64,000 bases of DNA from NCBI RefSeq assembly GCF_002278035.1, contig NZ_CP022604.1, forward strand, positions 434,001-498,000, in the 5' to 3' direction. Source of the DNA: Ochrobactrum quorumnocens. Its GTDB lineage: Bacteria; Pseudomonadota; Alphaproteobacteria; Rhizobiales; Rhizobiaceae. Numbering within the stretch: the first letter of the stretch is position 1; every line of letters begins with the position of its first letter. A model generated the notes under the pieces. That model saw nothing but the letters and a program-made list of their open reading frames with translations. It was not told where the DNA came from and did no database searches. Position numbers and translations under genes: made by a program. Below are positions 46,071-54,962 of this stretch, piece by piece.

Positions 46071-46769
46071 TCACTGAGCAGAAAGGGCGAGATCCACCGC
46101 TGCTTCCGCATGCAACCGTGTCGTGTCGAACACAGGCGCGGGGCTGTCCTCTTGGCCTATGAGCAGCATGATTTCCGTGCAGCCAAGGATAATGGCTTCA
46201 GCGCCGCGTTCTGCGAGGCTGTTGATAATCGCGCGATACTTTTCGCGCGAAACGTTGCGCACTTCGCCGACTACCAGCTCATGATAAATGATGTCATGCA
46301 CAGTCTTACGGTCAGCGTCATCAGGCACAAGGACTTCAAGGCCGTGTTTTGAAACGAGGCGTCCTTTATAAAAATCCTGTTCCATTGTGAAGGCAGTGCC
46401 TAAAAGTCCAACCTTCGTGAGGCCAGCGGCTTTGATCTTTTCAGCAGTCGGATCGGCAATATGAATGAGCGGGATCGATGTGGCGCTTTCAACGTCAGCA
46501 GCCATTTTATGCATGGTATTGGTGCAGATCAGGATGAAATCCGCGCCGCCTTTTTCAAGGTTCTGCGCGGCCTCGATCATCAGCTTCGTCAGCTCCTCCC
46601 ATTCGCCTTCATGCTGTAGCTGCTCGATCTCGCCGAAATCCATCGACCACATCAGGCTTTTAGCTGAATGTGCACCGCCAAGCCGGGCGCGCATTTCCTG
46701 ATTGATGATGCGATAATATTCCTGCGAGCTCTCCCAGCTCATCCCTCCTATTAGACCGATTGTCTTCAT
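46071..46769 (-). CDS. Aspartate/glutamate racemase family protein
   Basis: 232 residues. Catalytic cysteine motifs ICTNTMHKMA (Cys 1) and ILGCTEIMLLI (Cys 2) are both present. The start MKTIGLIGGMSWESSQEYYR is that of aspartate racemases, and the ATG is preceded by GGGAGGT. The gene probably interconverts an acidic amino acid, L to D. It runs opposite to its plus-strand surroundings, with the LOG gene upstream on the same strand. Confidence 0.9.
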   Translation of the reverse strand: MKTIGLIGGMSWESSQEYYRIINQEMRARLGGAHSAKSLMWSMDFGEIEQLQHEGEWEELTKLMIEAAQNLEKGGADFILICTNTMHKMAADVESATSIPLIHIADPTAEKIKAAGLTKVGLLGTAFTMEQDFYKGRLVSKHGLEVLVPDDADRKTVHDIIYHELVVGEVRNVSREKYRAIINSLAERGAEAIILGCTEIMLLIGQEDSPAPVFDTTRLHAEAAVDLALSAQ

Positions 46770-46788
46770 CAATACCTCCCGGATACAG

Positions 46789-46815
46789 TTAAGGGCGGAT
46801 TGCTCCGCCCTTGTC
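46789..46815 (-). terminator. Terminator of the LOG-family gene
   Basis: AAGGGCGGA-GCAA-TCCGCCCTT, perfect stem, between the LOG gene stop and the racemase start. Confidence 0.75.
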
Positions 46816-46847
46816 AATTAATCACGAATTGTGGGCTAAAGCCGCAC

Positions 46848-47450
46848 TTACATCTTTTCGATAATCTTCGGGTCGCCTTCATGCGCTTTGCCATTGGCAG
46901 CGAGGATTGCGGGAACGATGTCTTCCGCCTGATCGATAACCAGTGGCTTCACCTGATGCGCAGTATGCAGGAAGCCTTCATTTGTCATATGCTCAAGAAG
47001 TGTGAGCATCGGCTGCCAAAAATTGTTGATGTTAGCAAAGACCATTGGCTTGCGATGCTTGCCGAGCTGCGCCCAGGTCATCATTTCCACGATTTCTTCA
47101 ACCGTACCGATGCCGCCGGGAAGGGTGACGAAAGCGTCAGACTTCTGGAACATCAGATGCTTGCGCTCGTGCATATCGCCGACGATGATGAGTTCGGTCA
47201 GCTCCTGTGCCTTTTCGAGGCTTGCTTCCTTGTCGAGTAGGAAGGTCGGAATGATGCCGGTGACTTCGCCGCCAGCTTCCATTACGCCTTGCGCAACCGC
47301 GCCCATGATGCCGCGCGTGCCGCCGCCATAAACAAGGCGAATGCCATGTTCTGCGAGCGAACGGCCAAGCGTCAGGCCCGCCTCGCGATAGATGGGGTTC
47401 AGGCCCGTTGAAGAGCCGCAATAAACACAAATGGATCGAATCTCAGACAT
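46848..47450 (-). CDS. LOG family protein (cytokinin riboside 5'-monophosphate phosphoribohydrolase-like)
   Basis: 200 residues of the Rossmann-like TIGR00730 group. The phosphate/ribose motif PGGIGTVEEIVEMM is intact, and RSICVYCGSSTGLNP and VYGGGTRGIMGAVAQG are typical. Such enzymes hydrolyse nucleoside monophosphates, releasing adenine-type bases. The gene precedes the racemase on the same strand, and a terminator separates them. Confidence 0.92.
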   Translation of the reverse strand: MSEIRSICVYCGSSTGLNPIYREAGLTLGRSLAEHGIRLVYGGGTRGIMGAVAQGVMEAGGEVTGIIPTFLLDKEASLEKAQELTELIIVGDMHERKHLMFQKSDAFVTLPGGIGTVEEIVEMMTWAQLGKHRKPMVFANINNFWQPMLTLLEHMTNEGFLHTAHQVKPLVIDQAEDIVPAILAANGKAHEGDPKIIEKM

Positions 47451-47580
47451 GATTTCTTGTGCTCTTTTGCCGTTTCAGCGTCAAGCTTTGGTGTGAGTGT
47501 ATTGGTCGGTTTAGCTGGACATTTTCGAGCATAACTATATCTCTGAAGAGGTTGAATTTTGACAGGGAGCTGAACTGTTC

Positions 47581-47928
47581 ATGCGCAAAGGGATTTTATT
47601 GCTTGGTCTTTCGCTGGCGGCTTCCAGCGCGTCGGCAGGTGAAATCAACATCACGTTGCCCGACGATATCGAGGTGACGACCAACTCCGTCCTCTACACT
47701 TGCGGCGATAAGAATGTCTCGGCCACTTACTATAATGCTGGTGATGTTTCTTTGGCCGAACTGGAAATGGAAGACCACACGGTGGTGGCTGCGAACGTCA
47801 TTTCAGGCTCTGGTGCTAAATATGCCGGCGGCATTTACATCTGGTGGACCAAGGGCGAAACCGCGGATTTGTATAACCTGATGGACGATCCAGAGCAGGA
47901 AAAGCCAATCAGCTGTGTTGAACAGTAA
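47581..47928 (+). CDS. MliC/PliC-like lysozyme inhibitor (periplasmic)
   Basis: 115 residues. A Sec signal (LLLGLSLAASSASA) precedes a compact domain. It contains VLYTCGDKNVSATYYNAG near residue 38 and SGSGAKYAGGIYIWWTKGE at about 75-93. The S/G-S-G-A-K-Y-x-x-G-x-x-x-W-W-T-K-G pattern is the MliC/PliC site that plugs the lysozyme active cleft. Two cysteines (Cys41 and near the C-terminus) can form a disulfide. No lipobox, so it should be soluble in the periplasm (PliC-like). It is followed by a LysM protein gene. Confidence 0.72.
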   Translation: MRKGILLLGLSLAASSASAGEINITLPDDIEVTTNSVLYTCGDKNVSATYYNAGDVSLAELEMEDHTVVAANVISGSGAKYAGGIYIWWTKGETADLYNLMDDPEQEKPISCVEQ

Positions 47929-48043
47929 TTTTTCTGCAATAAACACCTCATAACTTGCGCAATTCTGCTCGGATTTCTTGTAGGTCAAAGCAAAAGGCGG
48001 TAAACCCAGTGATTAAATTGTCTCATGTGGGTTCCGGGCCGAA

Positions 48044-49291
48044 ATGCAAAACTACAGATATGGGGTTATCGGTGTTCTTCTCGTCCTCGTTCTAGGCGGG
48101 GGCGCATATTATTGGAATTCTGTTAAAGAGCAGGGCGCAACGTCTGATTCAAACGTGGTGGCGACGACTCCTGAAGCGAGCAGCGCAGCAAAGCCAGCTG
48201 AAGTGCCTGCGGCTGTTCAAGAGCAGCAAAACCCTGCCGAAGTGAAGTCGGAGCAGACCACTGAACAGGCTGCCCCCGAAACGCCTCAAGAAGCTCCGAA
48301 AGAGGCAAACGTCCCGGCATTCGACATTCTGCGCGTCGAACCAGATGGCTCTGTCGTAATTGCAGGTCGGGCTACAGCCAATGTCGCCGTCGAGGTCATC
48401 TCTGGTTCAAAGGTATTAGGAACGACCAAAGCGGGTGAGAATGGCGATTTTGCCATTGTTCTTGATGAACCGCTTGAGCCGGGCGATCACCAGTTGGTAC
48501 TGCGGGCAGGTGGTGCAGGTGGTAATGTTGCCACTTCGGCGCAAACAGCTATCGTTTCGGTGCCGGATAGCAGTACTGGTCAGGTTCTGGCCCTCGTTGA
48601 AGAGCCGGGTCAGGCAAGCCGCCTGATCACCAAGCCAGAAGCGCCAGCACAGCAGACAACATCTTCACCAGAAGCTGGCACAACGACGACTGAACAAGTG
48701 CCGCAGGTGAAAGCCGATCCGGATGCGCCGATTGCTATCGAGGCCGTAGAAATTGAAGGCGACAAGGTTTTCGTTGCAGGCAATGCCAAGGGTTCCAAAG
48801 AAGGTGCCACCGTTGTTGTGAACGCTAACGATATCATGCTTGGCTCAAGCGCGATTTCGCCTGAAGGTCGCTTTCTGGTGCAAAGCCAGAAGCCGCTTGC
48901 GGTTGGGGATTATATCATCCGAGCTGATCTGGTGGATAGCAGCGGACGGGTGATCGCAACGGCGCGCGTACCTTTCCGTCGCGAAGCTGGCGAGAATGTT
49001 TCTGCGATCGCATCCGAAACGAGTGGCCAAAATGGTGGTACAGAGGATCCTGCTACCAGTGCGCCATTACAGAAGGTGGAAGGCTCGGTAATTATCCGCA
49101 AAGGTGATAATCTCTGGACTATTTCGAAGCGCACTTACGGTAAAGGTACACGCTACACCACGATCTACCTTGCCAATCGCGACCAGATACGTAATCCGGA
49201 TTTGATTCTGCCTGGGCAAGTCTTTGTCATGCCACAGCAGCCGCTGGGCGATGACGAAGTGCAGCGCCGCCTGCAGGATTCCTCGAACTGA
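48044..49291 (+). CDS. LysM-domain envelope protein
   Basis: A 415-residue protein with an N-terminal membrane anchor (GVIGVLLVLVLGGGAYYW), then an acidic, Ala/Glu/Pro-rich linker. Two bacterial Ig-like repeats follow (EPDGSVVIAGRATANVAVEV... and IEGDKVFVAGNAKGSKEGATV...). A C-terminal LysM domain includes VIIRKGDNLWTISKRTYG and PDLILPGQVFVMP. LysM binds peptidoglycan glycans. It probably links the inner membrane to the cell wall. No ribosome site stands out. A terminator follows. Confidence 0.85.
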   Translation: MQNYRYGVIGVLLVLVLGGGAYYWNSVKEQGATSDSNVVATTPEASSAAKPAEVPAAVQEQQNPAEVKSEQTTEQAAPETPQEAPKEANVPAFDILRVEPDGSVVIAGRATANVAVEVISGSKVLGTTKAGENGDFAIVLDEPLEPGDHQLVLRAGGAGGNVATSAQTAIVSVPDSSTGQVLALVEEPGQASRLITKPEAPAQQTTSSPEAGTTTTEQVPQVKADPDAPIAIEAVEIEGDKVFVAGNAKGSKEGATVVVNANDIMLGSSAISPEGRFLVQSQKPLAVGDYIIRADLVDSSGRVIATARVPFRREAGENVSAIASETSGQNGGTEDPATSAPLQKVEGSVIIRKGDNLWTISKRTYGKGTRYTTIYLANRDQIRNPDLILPGQVFVMPQQPLGDDEVQRRLQDSSN

Positions 49292-49317
49292 TATAAATTC
49301 GTTATCTTCATTTTATG

Positions 49318-49350
49318 AACGCAGCGTCCATTAGTATGGGCGCTGCGTTA
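49318..49350 (+). terminator. Terminator after the LysM protein gene
   Basis: AACGCAGCGTCC / GGGCGCTGCGTT with an ATTAGTAT loop; followed by ATATTGATTTTTT. Confidence 0.75.
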
Positions 49351-49370
49351 TATTGATTTTTTGAGTATAA

Positions 49371-49391
49371 TCGTATATCGTCGATTTACGA
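49371..49391. promoter_or_regulatory. Palindromic operator candidate overlapping the start of the cysteine-rich ArsR gene
   Basis: TCGTATATCG-T-CGATTTACGA: nine of ten bases per half match the palindrome. Its last base is the A of the ATG start codon. Position fits autorepression. Confidence 0.5.
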
Positions 49392-49726
49392 TGAAGATTT
49401 CTATTGAAACGATGTCCGATATTTTTCCGGGCGTGGATGATGATCTTGCGGCGCGCATATATGCTGCGCTCGGGCATCCCGTTCGTATTCACATACTTAG
49501 GCAACTGATCCTTGAGGATGCCTGCTGTTGTAAGGACATTGTCGGGCGTCTCGACCTTGCCCAGTCCACCGTATCGCAACATCTCAAAGTTCTCGTACAA
49601 GCGGGCCTCATCGACTACCGGCCCGATCGCCAGACCTCGCGCTACAGCGTCAACTGGCAGCAGCTGACCATCATTCGTTCGCATCTCGCAGCCTTTCGTA
49701 ATGGCTGCTGCGAAAAAACTGTCTGA
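49391..49726 (+). CDS. ArsR-family regulator with CCC motif
   Basis: A 111-residue winged-helix repressor, MKISIETMSDIFPGVDDDL start. The DNA-contacting helix is LAQSTVSQHLKVLVQAGLIDYR. In the helix ahead of it, three cysteines in a row stand at EDACCCKDIVG (about 46-48), where classic ArsR has C-V-C. Two more lie at the end (NGCCEKTV). A thiol-based metal, metalloid or redox sensor is likely. It lies 15 bases before an Atm1-type exporter gene, so regulation of that exporter is inferred. The start ATG lacks a clear ribosome site; an alternative at 49412 is possible. Confidence 0.82.
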   Translation: MKISIETMSDIFPGVDDDLAARIYAALGHPVRIHILRQLILEDACCCKDIVGRLDLAQSTVSQHLKVLVQAGLIDYRPDRQTSRYSVNWQQLTIIRSHLAAFRNGCCEKTV

Positions 49727-49741
49727 TTTGAAAGAAACACC

Positions 49742-51628
49742 ATGAGCTCCCCCAAAACTGTTTCTGCCGATTCCGGCGAGACATTCAAAACATTGCGAAA
49801 TCTCTGGCCCTATATGTGGCCAACCGAACGGCCGGACCTGCGTATGCGGGTGGTCTGGGCAACGTTCTATCTGGTGATTTCGAAGATTGTGCTGATCCTC
49901 GTACCCTATTTCTTCAAGTGGGTAACGAATGCGCTGAACGGTCAGCTTGATGCACCAAATTACATTCCGCTTATACTAACTGGCGCGGTTATGCTCGTGC
50001 TGGCCTATAATGCGGCCAAGATCATTCAGGCAGGTTTGAACCAGCTTCGTGATGCGCTGTTTGCCAGCGTCGGCCAATATGCCGTGCGTCAGCTTGCCTA
50101 TAAAACCTTCGTGCATATGCATCAGCTTTCGTTGCGCTTCCATTTGGAGCGGCGCACGGGCGGCCTCTCGCGTGTGATTGAACGTGGCACCAAGGGCATT
50201 GAAACGATTGTCCGCTTCACCATTCTCAACACGTTGCCGACCATTCTGGAATTTGCGCTGACCGCGGTGATTTTCGCCTTTGCCTACGGATTTTCTTATC
50301 TTTTGGTCGTGGCTGCGACCGTCTGCGCTTATACTTGGTTCACAATCAAGGCGAGTGACTGGCGCATCAATATTCGCCGCGAGATGAACGATTCCGACAC
50401 TGATGCCAACACCAAGGCTATCGACTCGCTGCTCAACTTTGAGACCGTCAAATATTTCGGCAATGAGACGATGGAAGCCAAACGCTTCGATGCGTCCATG
50501 GCACGTTATGAAGATGCGGCAACCAAGACCTGGACGTCGCTTGGCTGGCTGAACTTCGGTCAGGCCGTGATTTTCGGTGTTGGTATGGCGATTGTCATGG
50601 TGATGTCGGCGCGCGAAGTGCAGGCAGGCACACAGTCGCTGGGTGACTTCGTCTTCATCAATGCGATGTTGATGCAGCTGTCCATCCCTCTCAATTTTAT
50701 CGGCTTTATCTATCGTGAAATCCGTCAGGGGTTGACCGATATTGAGCAGATGTTCGATCTTCTCGACGTGCAGCAGGAAGTGCAGGATAAGCCTGATGCG
50801 CGACCTCTGAATGTGGACAAGGCCGCGATCCGTTTTAACGATGTGCATTTTGCCTATGACTCCAACCGCCCAATCCTCAAAGGCATCAGCTTTGAAGTAC
50901 CAGCGGGTAAGACGGTGGCGATTGTCGGCCCATCGGGTGCAGGCAAGTCTACAATCTCGCGACTGCTGTTCCGCTTTTACGATGTGCAGTCCGGTTCCGT
51001 TACAATCGACGGGCAGGATGTGCGTGATGTGACGCAGGAAAGCTTGCGTAAAGTAATCGGCATGGTGCCGCAGGACACGGTGCTGTTCAACGACACGATT
51101 GCATATAACATTCGCTACGGACGCACGGATGCGACAGACGAGGAAGTGGAAAAAGCTGCCGAAATGGCGCAGATTTCTGGCTTCATCAAGCATCTTCCGG
51201 ATGGCTATCAGGCTATGGTTGGCGAGCGCGGTCTGAAGCTTTCGGGCGGCGAAAAGCAGCGCGTGGCGATTGCCCGCACAATCCTTAAAGCTCCGCCGAT
51301 CCTCATTCTCGATGAAGCCACGTCGGCACTCGATACTGCGACAGAACAGGAAATCCAGTCGGCGCTCGATATCGTCAGCCGTGGCCGCACAACGCTTGTC
51401 ATCGCTCACCGCCTTTCCACGGTAATCGGTGCAGACGAAATCATCGTACTTAAAGATGGCCTGATTGCCGAGCGTGGCACGCATCGGGCATTGCTCAAGC
51501 AAGATGGCCTCTATGCTTCGATGTGGAACCGTCAGCGTGAAGCCGACGAGGCAGAGGAACGCCTGCGTCAGGTTCGCGAAAGTGACGATATGGGCGTGGT
51601 CATACGCGGCGCTCCTGCGGCTGAATAA
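49742..51628 (+). CDS. atm1: Atm1-type ABC exporter (permease-ATPase fusion)
   Basis: 628 residues, a half-transporter that dimerises. Six membrane helices lie at about 30-330, and the nucleotide-binding domain has GPSGAGKST (Walker A), LSGGEKQRVAIARTIL (signature), ILILDEATSALD (Walker B) and IAHRLS (H loop). The membrane part (NDSDTDANTKAIDSLLNFETVKYFGNE) is the Atm1/ABCB7 signature. Family members export glutathione-linked compounds, and a relative in Novosphingobium exports heavy-metal conjugates. The ArsR gene just upstream supports a metal or stress role. Confidence 0.92.
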   Translation: MSSPKTVSADSGETFKTLRNLWPYMWPTERPDLRMRVVWATFYLVISKIVLILVPYFFKWVTNALNGQLDAPNYIPLILTGAVMLVLAYNAAKIIQAGLNQLRDALFASVGQYAVRQLAYKTFVHMHQLSLRFHLERRTGGLSRVIERGTKGIETIVRFTILNTLPTILEFALTAVIFAFAYGFSYLLVVAATVCAYTWFTIKASDWRINIRREMNDSDTDANTKAIDSLLNFETVKYFGNETMEAKRFDASMARYEDAATKTWTSLGWLNFGQAVIFGVGMAIVMVMSAREVQAGTQSLGDFVFINAMLMQLSIPLNFIGFIYREIRQGLTDIEQMFDLLDVQQEVQDKPDARPLNVDKAAIRFNDVHFAYDSNRPILKGISFEVPAGKTVAIVGPSGAGKSTISRLLFRFYDVQSGSVTIDGQDVRDVTQESLRKVIGMVPQDTVLFNDTIAYNIRYGRTDATDEEVEKAAEMAQISGFIKHLPDGYQAMVGERGLKLSGGEKQRVAIARTILKAPPILILDEATSALDTATEQEIQSALDIVSRGRTTLVIAHRLSTVIGADEIIVLKDGLIAERGTHRALLKQDGLYASMWNRQREADEAEERLRQVRESDDMGVVIRGAPAAE

Positions 51629-51633
51629 CCAGA

Positions 51634-51672
51634 CGACTGTCAGGGTGTCTTCACGAACCCTGACAGTCGTGA
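51634..51672 (+). terminator. Long perfect stem-loop after atm1
   Basis: ACGACTGTCAGGGT / ACCCTGACAGTCGT, 14 perfect pairs with a 10-base loop, followed by GAATAAATT. No real T tract. Confidence 0.65.
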
Positions 51673-51839
51673 ATAAATTGCGAAATACGTTTCGATTTCC
51701 AGCAGGATGAGTTAAAACCGGGCCAAGCTGTCGCATCGTGCCGTTGATCAGGGGAGATTTTCGGCAAAGCGGTGCGCACATAATTCACTAGAGCGCATGG
51801 CGTGCCACTGCAGCATGCCGCGCTCCAGAAGGAAAACCG

Positions 51840-52538
51840 ATGAGCCTGTCTGATACAATTCGCAACACTTTCGTGCCGATCCATCGTGAAGGTTATCCGT
51901 TTATTGCGGGCTTTTTCGTGGTTTCGCTCATTCTGGGCTGGCTGTGGAACCCGCTGTTCTGGATCGGTCTCGTTCTCACTATCTGGTGCATCTATTTCTA
52001 CCGTGACCCGGAGCGCGTTACGCCGATTGCTGACGATCTCGTCATCAGTCCCGCTGACGGCAAGGTGTCCTTTGTAGGTCCGGCTATCCCGCCTGCAGAA
52101 CTTGATCTCGGCGCAGAACCGCTTATGCGCGTTTCAGTTTTCATGAATGTGTTTTCGGTGCACATCAATCGCGCCCCTGTCCGTGGCCGCATCGAGAAGA
52201 TTTTTCACCGTCCGGGCAAGTTTCTGAACGCTGAACTCGACAAAGCCAGCACCGAGAATGAACGTAATTCCGTTTTGATCGATAGTGCCAATGGCAAGGT
52301 CGGCGTTGTGCAGATCGCAGGTCTGGTCGCACGCCGTATCGTCTGCTGGTCGCGTGAAAGCGACAATCTGTCGGTGGGTGAGCGTTTCGGCTTGATCCGC
52401 TTTGGCTCACGTGTAGATGTTTATCTGCCTGCAGGTGCATCGGTCCGCATCGCTGTTGGTCAGACGGCTGTGGCTGGCGAAACAGTTCTTGCTGAATTCG
52501 GAAGCGAGCGCGTTGAACCTGTGGTGCGGATCGCCTGA
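51840..52538 (+). CDS. psd: Phosphatidylserine decarboxylase (short form)
   Basis: Converts phosphatidylserine to phosphatidylethanolamine. 232 residues. The autoprocessing site is in [15 protein letters not shown], where cleavage before the Ser gives the pyruvoyl group. [17 protein letters not shown] and [13 protein letters not shown] are the typical front blocks. Two hydrophobic segments stand near the N-terminus. pssA starts four bases after its stop, so both steps of PE synthesis are one operon. Confidence 0.95.
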   Translation: MSLSDTIRNTFVPIHREGYPFIAGFFVVSLILGWLWNPLFWIGLVLTIWCIYFYRDPERVTPIADDLVISPADGKVSFVGPAIPPAELDLGAEPLMRVSVFMNVFSVHINRAPVRGRIEKIFHRPGKFLNAELDKASTENERNSVLIDSANGKVGVVQIAGLVARRIVCWSRESDNLSVGERFGLIRFGSRVDVYLPAGASVRIAVGQTAVAGETVLAEFGSERVEPVVRIA

Positions 52539-52542
52539 GCCG

Positions 52543-53379
52543 ATGGAAACACCGTTCCCACCCTTCGAGCCTAATGGCCGCGTGGATTCATCCCGCGGCC
52601 CAAGACTTTCGCAGATCCCTCTGCGTATAGTAATTCCGAATGTCATTACGGTGCTTGCCATTTGCGCAGGCCTGACCGGCATTCGTCTGGCCTTTGAGCA
52701 CCGCTTCGAGCTTGCTGTGACAATGGTGCTGATTGCCGCCTTTCTTGACGGCATTGATGGCCGCGTTGCCCGCATGATGAAGGGCTCGTCCAAGTTCGGC
52801 GAACAGATGGACTCACTGGCTGACATCGTCAATTTCGGCGTTGCACCGGCATTGGTCCTCTATGTCTATGTGCTTGATCAGGCCCGGTCTTTCGGTTGGA
52901 TCGCAGCACTTCTCTATGCGATTGCCTGTTGCCTGCGTCTAGCGCGCTTCAATGTGATGCTGGAGGACCCTAATCGTCCCCCTTGGCAGAGCAATTACTT
53001 TATTGGTGTTCCGGCACCCGCCGGTGCCATGTTGGTGCTCCTGCCGGTTTATCTGGGCTTTCTTGGTCTTACACCGAGCAAGGGTCTGGCGTTCGGCGTT
53101 GCAATTTATACGGTGGCGATTGCATTCCTGCTGGTCAGCCGTCTTCCGGTTTACAATGGCAAGTCTGCGGGCAGTCTGGTGCGCCGCGATATCGTCATGC
53201 CGCTTATTCTGGCGGTCGTCATTTATGTGGCCTTCCTGATGAGCTTCACATGGCACACGCTGACGCTGACTGCTCTGGGCTATGTGGCTTTCCTGCCACT
53301 TAGTCTGGTCGCATGGAATCGTCGTGAAGCAGCTGATCGCAAGGCTGCTCTTGAAAGTCAGCCGTCAGAGGAAGTCTGA
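52543..53379 (+). CDS. pssA: CDP-diacylglycerol--serine O-phosphatidyltransferase
   Basis: Makes phosphatidylserine from CDP-diacylglycerol and serine in the inner membrane. 278 residues. The CDP-alcohol phosphatidyltransferase motif is DGIDGRVARMMKGSSKFGEQ followed by MDSLAD (D-G-x2-A-R-x8-G-x3-D-x3-D). About eight helices. The open frame starts upstream inside psd, but the ATG before ETPFPPFEP is used as the first one after the psd stop. Its 3' end overlaps the opposite ATPase gene by 15 bases. Confidence 0.95.
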   Translation: METPFPPFEPNGRVDSSRGPRLSQIPLRIVIPNVITVLAICAGLTGIRLAFEHRFELAVTMVLIAAFLDGIDGRVARMMKGSSKFGEQMDSLADIVNFGVAPALVLYVYVLDQARSFGWIAALLYAIACCLRLARFNVMLEDPNRPPWQSNYFIGVPAPAGAMLVLLPVYLGFLGLTPSKGLAFGVAIYTVAIAFLLVSRLPVYNGKSAGSLVRRDIVMPLILAVVIYVAFLMSFTWHTLTLTALGYVAFLPLSLVAWNRREAADRKAALESQPSEEV

Positions 53380-53922
53380 CGGCAGGTATTTGCCGATGAA
53401 ATTCACGCGCTCCTGAACTGATGATTTCGGCAGGAGCGCGATTTCATATCCAAGCTCCCTATAGGTTTGCTCCATGGCATCGAACGTGCGCAAGGCTTCT
53501 TCGAAGTCCTGTTTGCGCTCGGCGTCCTGTCCGAAAATTTCCGACCACGGCGGAGCCAGAAACACTGTTCTGTTATATTGAATCACTTTAGCAGCTTCAT
53601 ACATATGCGGTGGTACAGGCAATTCGCAAAGCCGCAAATAGCCGATCACATCCGGCACGCCACGGTCAAAAAAGACCGGACCTGCAAAGGCTTGCGCGGC
53701 TTTGTGAGACCGCATTTCCCATGATAGCATCAGCTCTGCAAAGAGTGCGCGGTCAGCCCATGGCAGCGCCGTACCACCGATTGCGACCTGATCCTGGATA
53801 ATGGCACGGCCTGCTTCCAACGTGCGGGAAAAGCCTTGTTGTCCGAGTGCATCAATCAGCGTGCTTTTACCCGATCCGGGTCCACCGCTGATAACAATGA
53901 GATGTTGATAGTCGTGAGACAT
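53365..53922 (-). CDS. AAA/P-loop ATPase (AAA_28-like)
   Basis: 185 residues. Walker A is ISGGPGSGKSTLIDAL at about 11-26. A later FFDRGVPDVIGYLR is a Walker-B-like or acceptor element of the AAA_28 and kinase-like group. Function unknown; relatives are called predicted ATPases or nucleotide kinases. The 3' end overlaps pssA by 15 bases in the opposite direction. Confidence 0.82.
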   Translation of the reverse strand: MSHDYQHLIVISGGPGSGKSTLIDALGQQGFSRTLEAGRAIIQDQVAIGGTALPWADRALFAELMLSWEMRSHKAAQAFAGPVFFDRGVPDVIGYLRLCELPVPPHMYEAAKVIQYNRTVFLAPPWSEIFGQDAERKQDFEEALRTFDAMEQTYRELGYEIALLPKSSVQERVNFIGKYLPSDFL

Positions 53923-54043
53923 TGTTCATCCAATCAAATTGGGAAAAGCGCGCGCAAATGCACGCAGCGAAACACGTTGGTCAGGCGAGGGGGGGAAAGT
54001 CCGCTTTAAAAATAGGCCCAAAGATGCGGCGAGAGCGGAATAA

Positions 54044-54136
54044 AGCATTTCCAGCAAAAGTGCGAAGCGATTTTGCATAGGATAATGCGTAAAAATAAAT
54101 AGTTACAGCGGTTTATTTTTAACTGGAGCCGCTGTG
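54044..54136 (+). repeat. RIME-like intergenic mosaic element, copy 3
   Basis: AGCATTTCCAGCAAAAGTGCG, then GATAATGCGTAAAAATAAAT, and ends in ACAGCGG / CCGCTGT inverted repeat. Lies between the ATPase gene and the SDR gene. The rest of the 268-base gap holds the SDR terminator. Confidence 0.8.
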
Positions 54137-54151
54137 ACGCATATAAATTAA

Positions 54152-54178
54152 ATCCGGCCCTGGTTTTATGCAAGGCCG
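54152..54178 (-). terminator. Hairpin after the SDR gene
   Basis: On the minus strand CCGGCC / GGCCGG with a long loop, then ATTTAATTT. Confidence 0.55.
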
Positions 54179-54190
54179 GAAAAGTAAAAA

Positions 54191-54931
54191 TCAGGACGGC
54201 ATATGATAGTCGAGGAAGCGGTCCTGACGGACGTCAAACAGCTTACCTGTTACATCAAGCGCCGGATCGGCGAGTTTGACGATTTTCTCAGCCACAGACT
54301 GCGGTGTTGGCAGAGTGTCTGGGTCTTCCCCCGGCATTGCCTGTGCACGCATGGCCGTGCGGGTTGCGCCCGGATTGACCGAGTTGACGTTGAGTTTCAT
54401 CTGCTTGGTTTCTTCAGCCCAGCTCCGCGCCATAACTTCGACAGCAGCCTTGGAAGCCGCATAAGGGCCCCAGAATGCGCGGCAGGAATGGGCGACACCC
54501 GATGAAAGCAGGATTGCACGTCCTGCATCGGACGCTCGCAGCAGCGGGTCAGTGGTGCGGATCAGACGCCATACGCTGGTAACATTGACGTTCATGACCT
54601 TGTCGAAAGTCTTGGCTTCAACATGGCCGATGGGGGAAATCGTACCAAGAACGCCAGCATTCGCAACCATGATATCGAGTTTGCCCCAGCGCTCATGAAT
54701 AGAGCCGCCGAGACGGTCAATTGCTTCCATGTCGGTAATGTCGAGCGGCACGAGCGTAGAGCTGCCGCCAAGCTTGCGAATATCATCGTCGAGTTCTTCC
54801 AGTCCCCCAACGGTACGCGCAACAGCGATCACATGCGCACCGCGTTTTGCCAGTTCAAGTGAAAGAAAATAGCCAATGCCGCGCGATGCGCCCGTTACCA
54901 AAGCCAGACGGCCTGTAAGGTCGATGCTCAT
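54191..54931 (-). CDS. SDR-family oxidoreductase
   Basis: 246 residues, classical short-chain dehydrogenase. Coenzyme motif GASRGIGYFLSLELAKRGAH, and NAGVLG in the next strand. The active-site Tyr-x3-Lys is in WGPYAASKAAVEV with Ser upstream (SSGVAHS). The family fits rhizobial oxidoreductases annotated as 3-oxoacyl-ACP reductase-like; substrate unknown. The start uses MSIDLTGR with GGGA upstream rather than the earlier TTG. It lies after purF and is separated from it by a terminator. Confidence 0.9.
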   Translation of the reverse strand: MSIDLTGRLALVTGASRGIGYFLSLELAKRGAHVIAVARTVGGLEELDDDIRKLGGSSTLVPLDITDMEAIDRLGGSIHERWGKLDIMVANAGVLGTISPIGHVEAKTFDKVMNVNVTSVWRLIRTTDPLLRASDAGRAILLSSGVAHSCRAFWGPYAASKAAVEVMARSWAEETKQMKLNVNSVNPGATRTAMRAQAMPGEDPDTLPTPQSVAEKIVKLADPALDVTGKLFDVRQDRFLDYHMPS

Positions 54932-54962
54932 TCCAGTCCCCAATTTCAGTCATGAGATTTAC

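Noticed and set aside
49976..51781. A 601-codon open frame antisense to atm1
   Set aside because: Same reason: mirror of a conserved gene, low-quality composition rich in His, Arg and Cys, no ribosome site.
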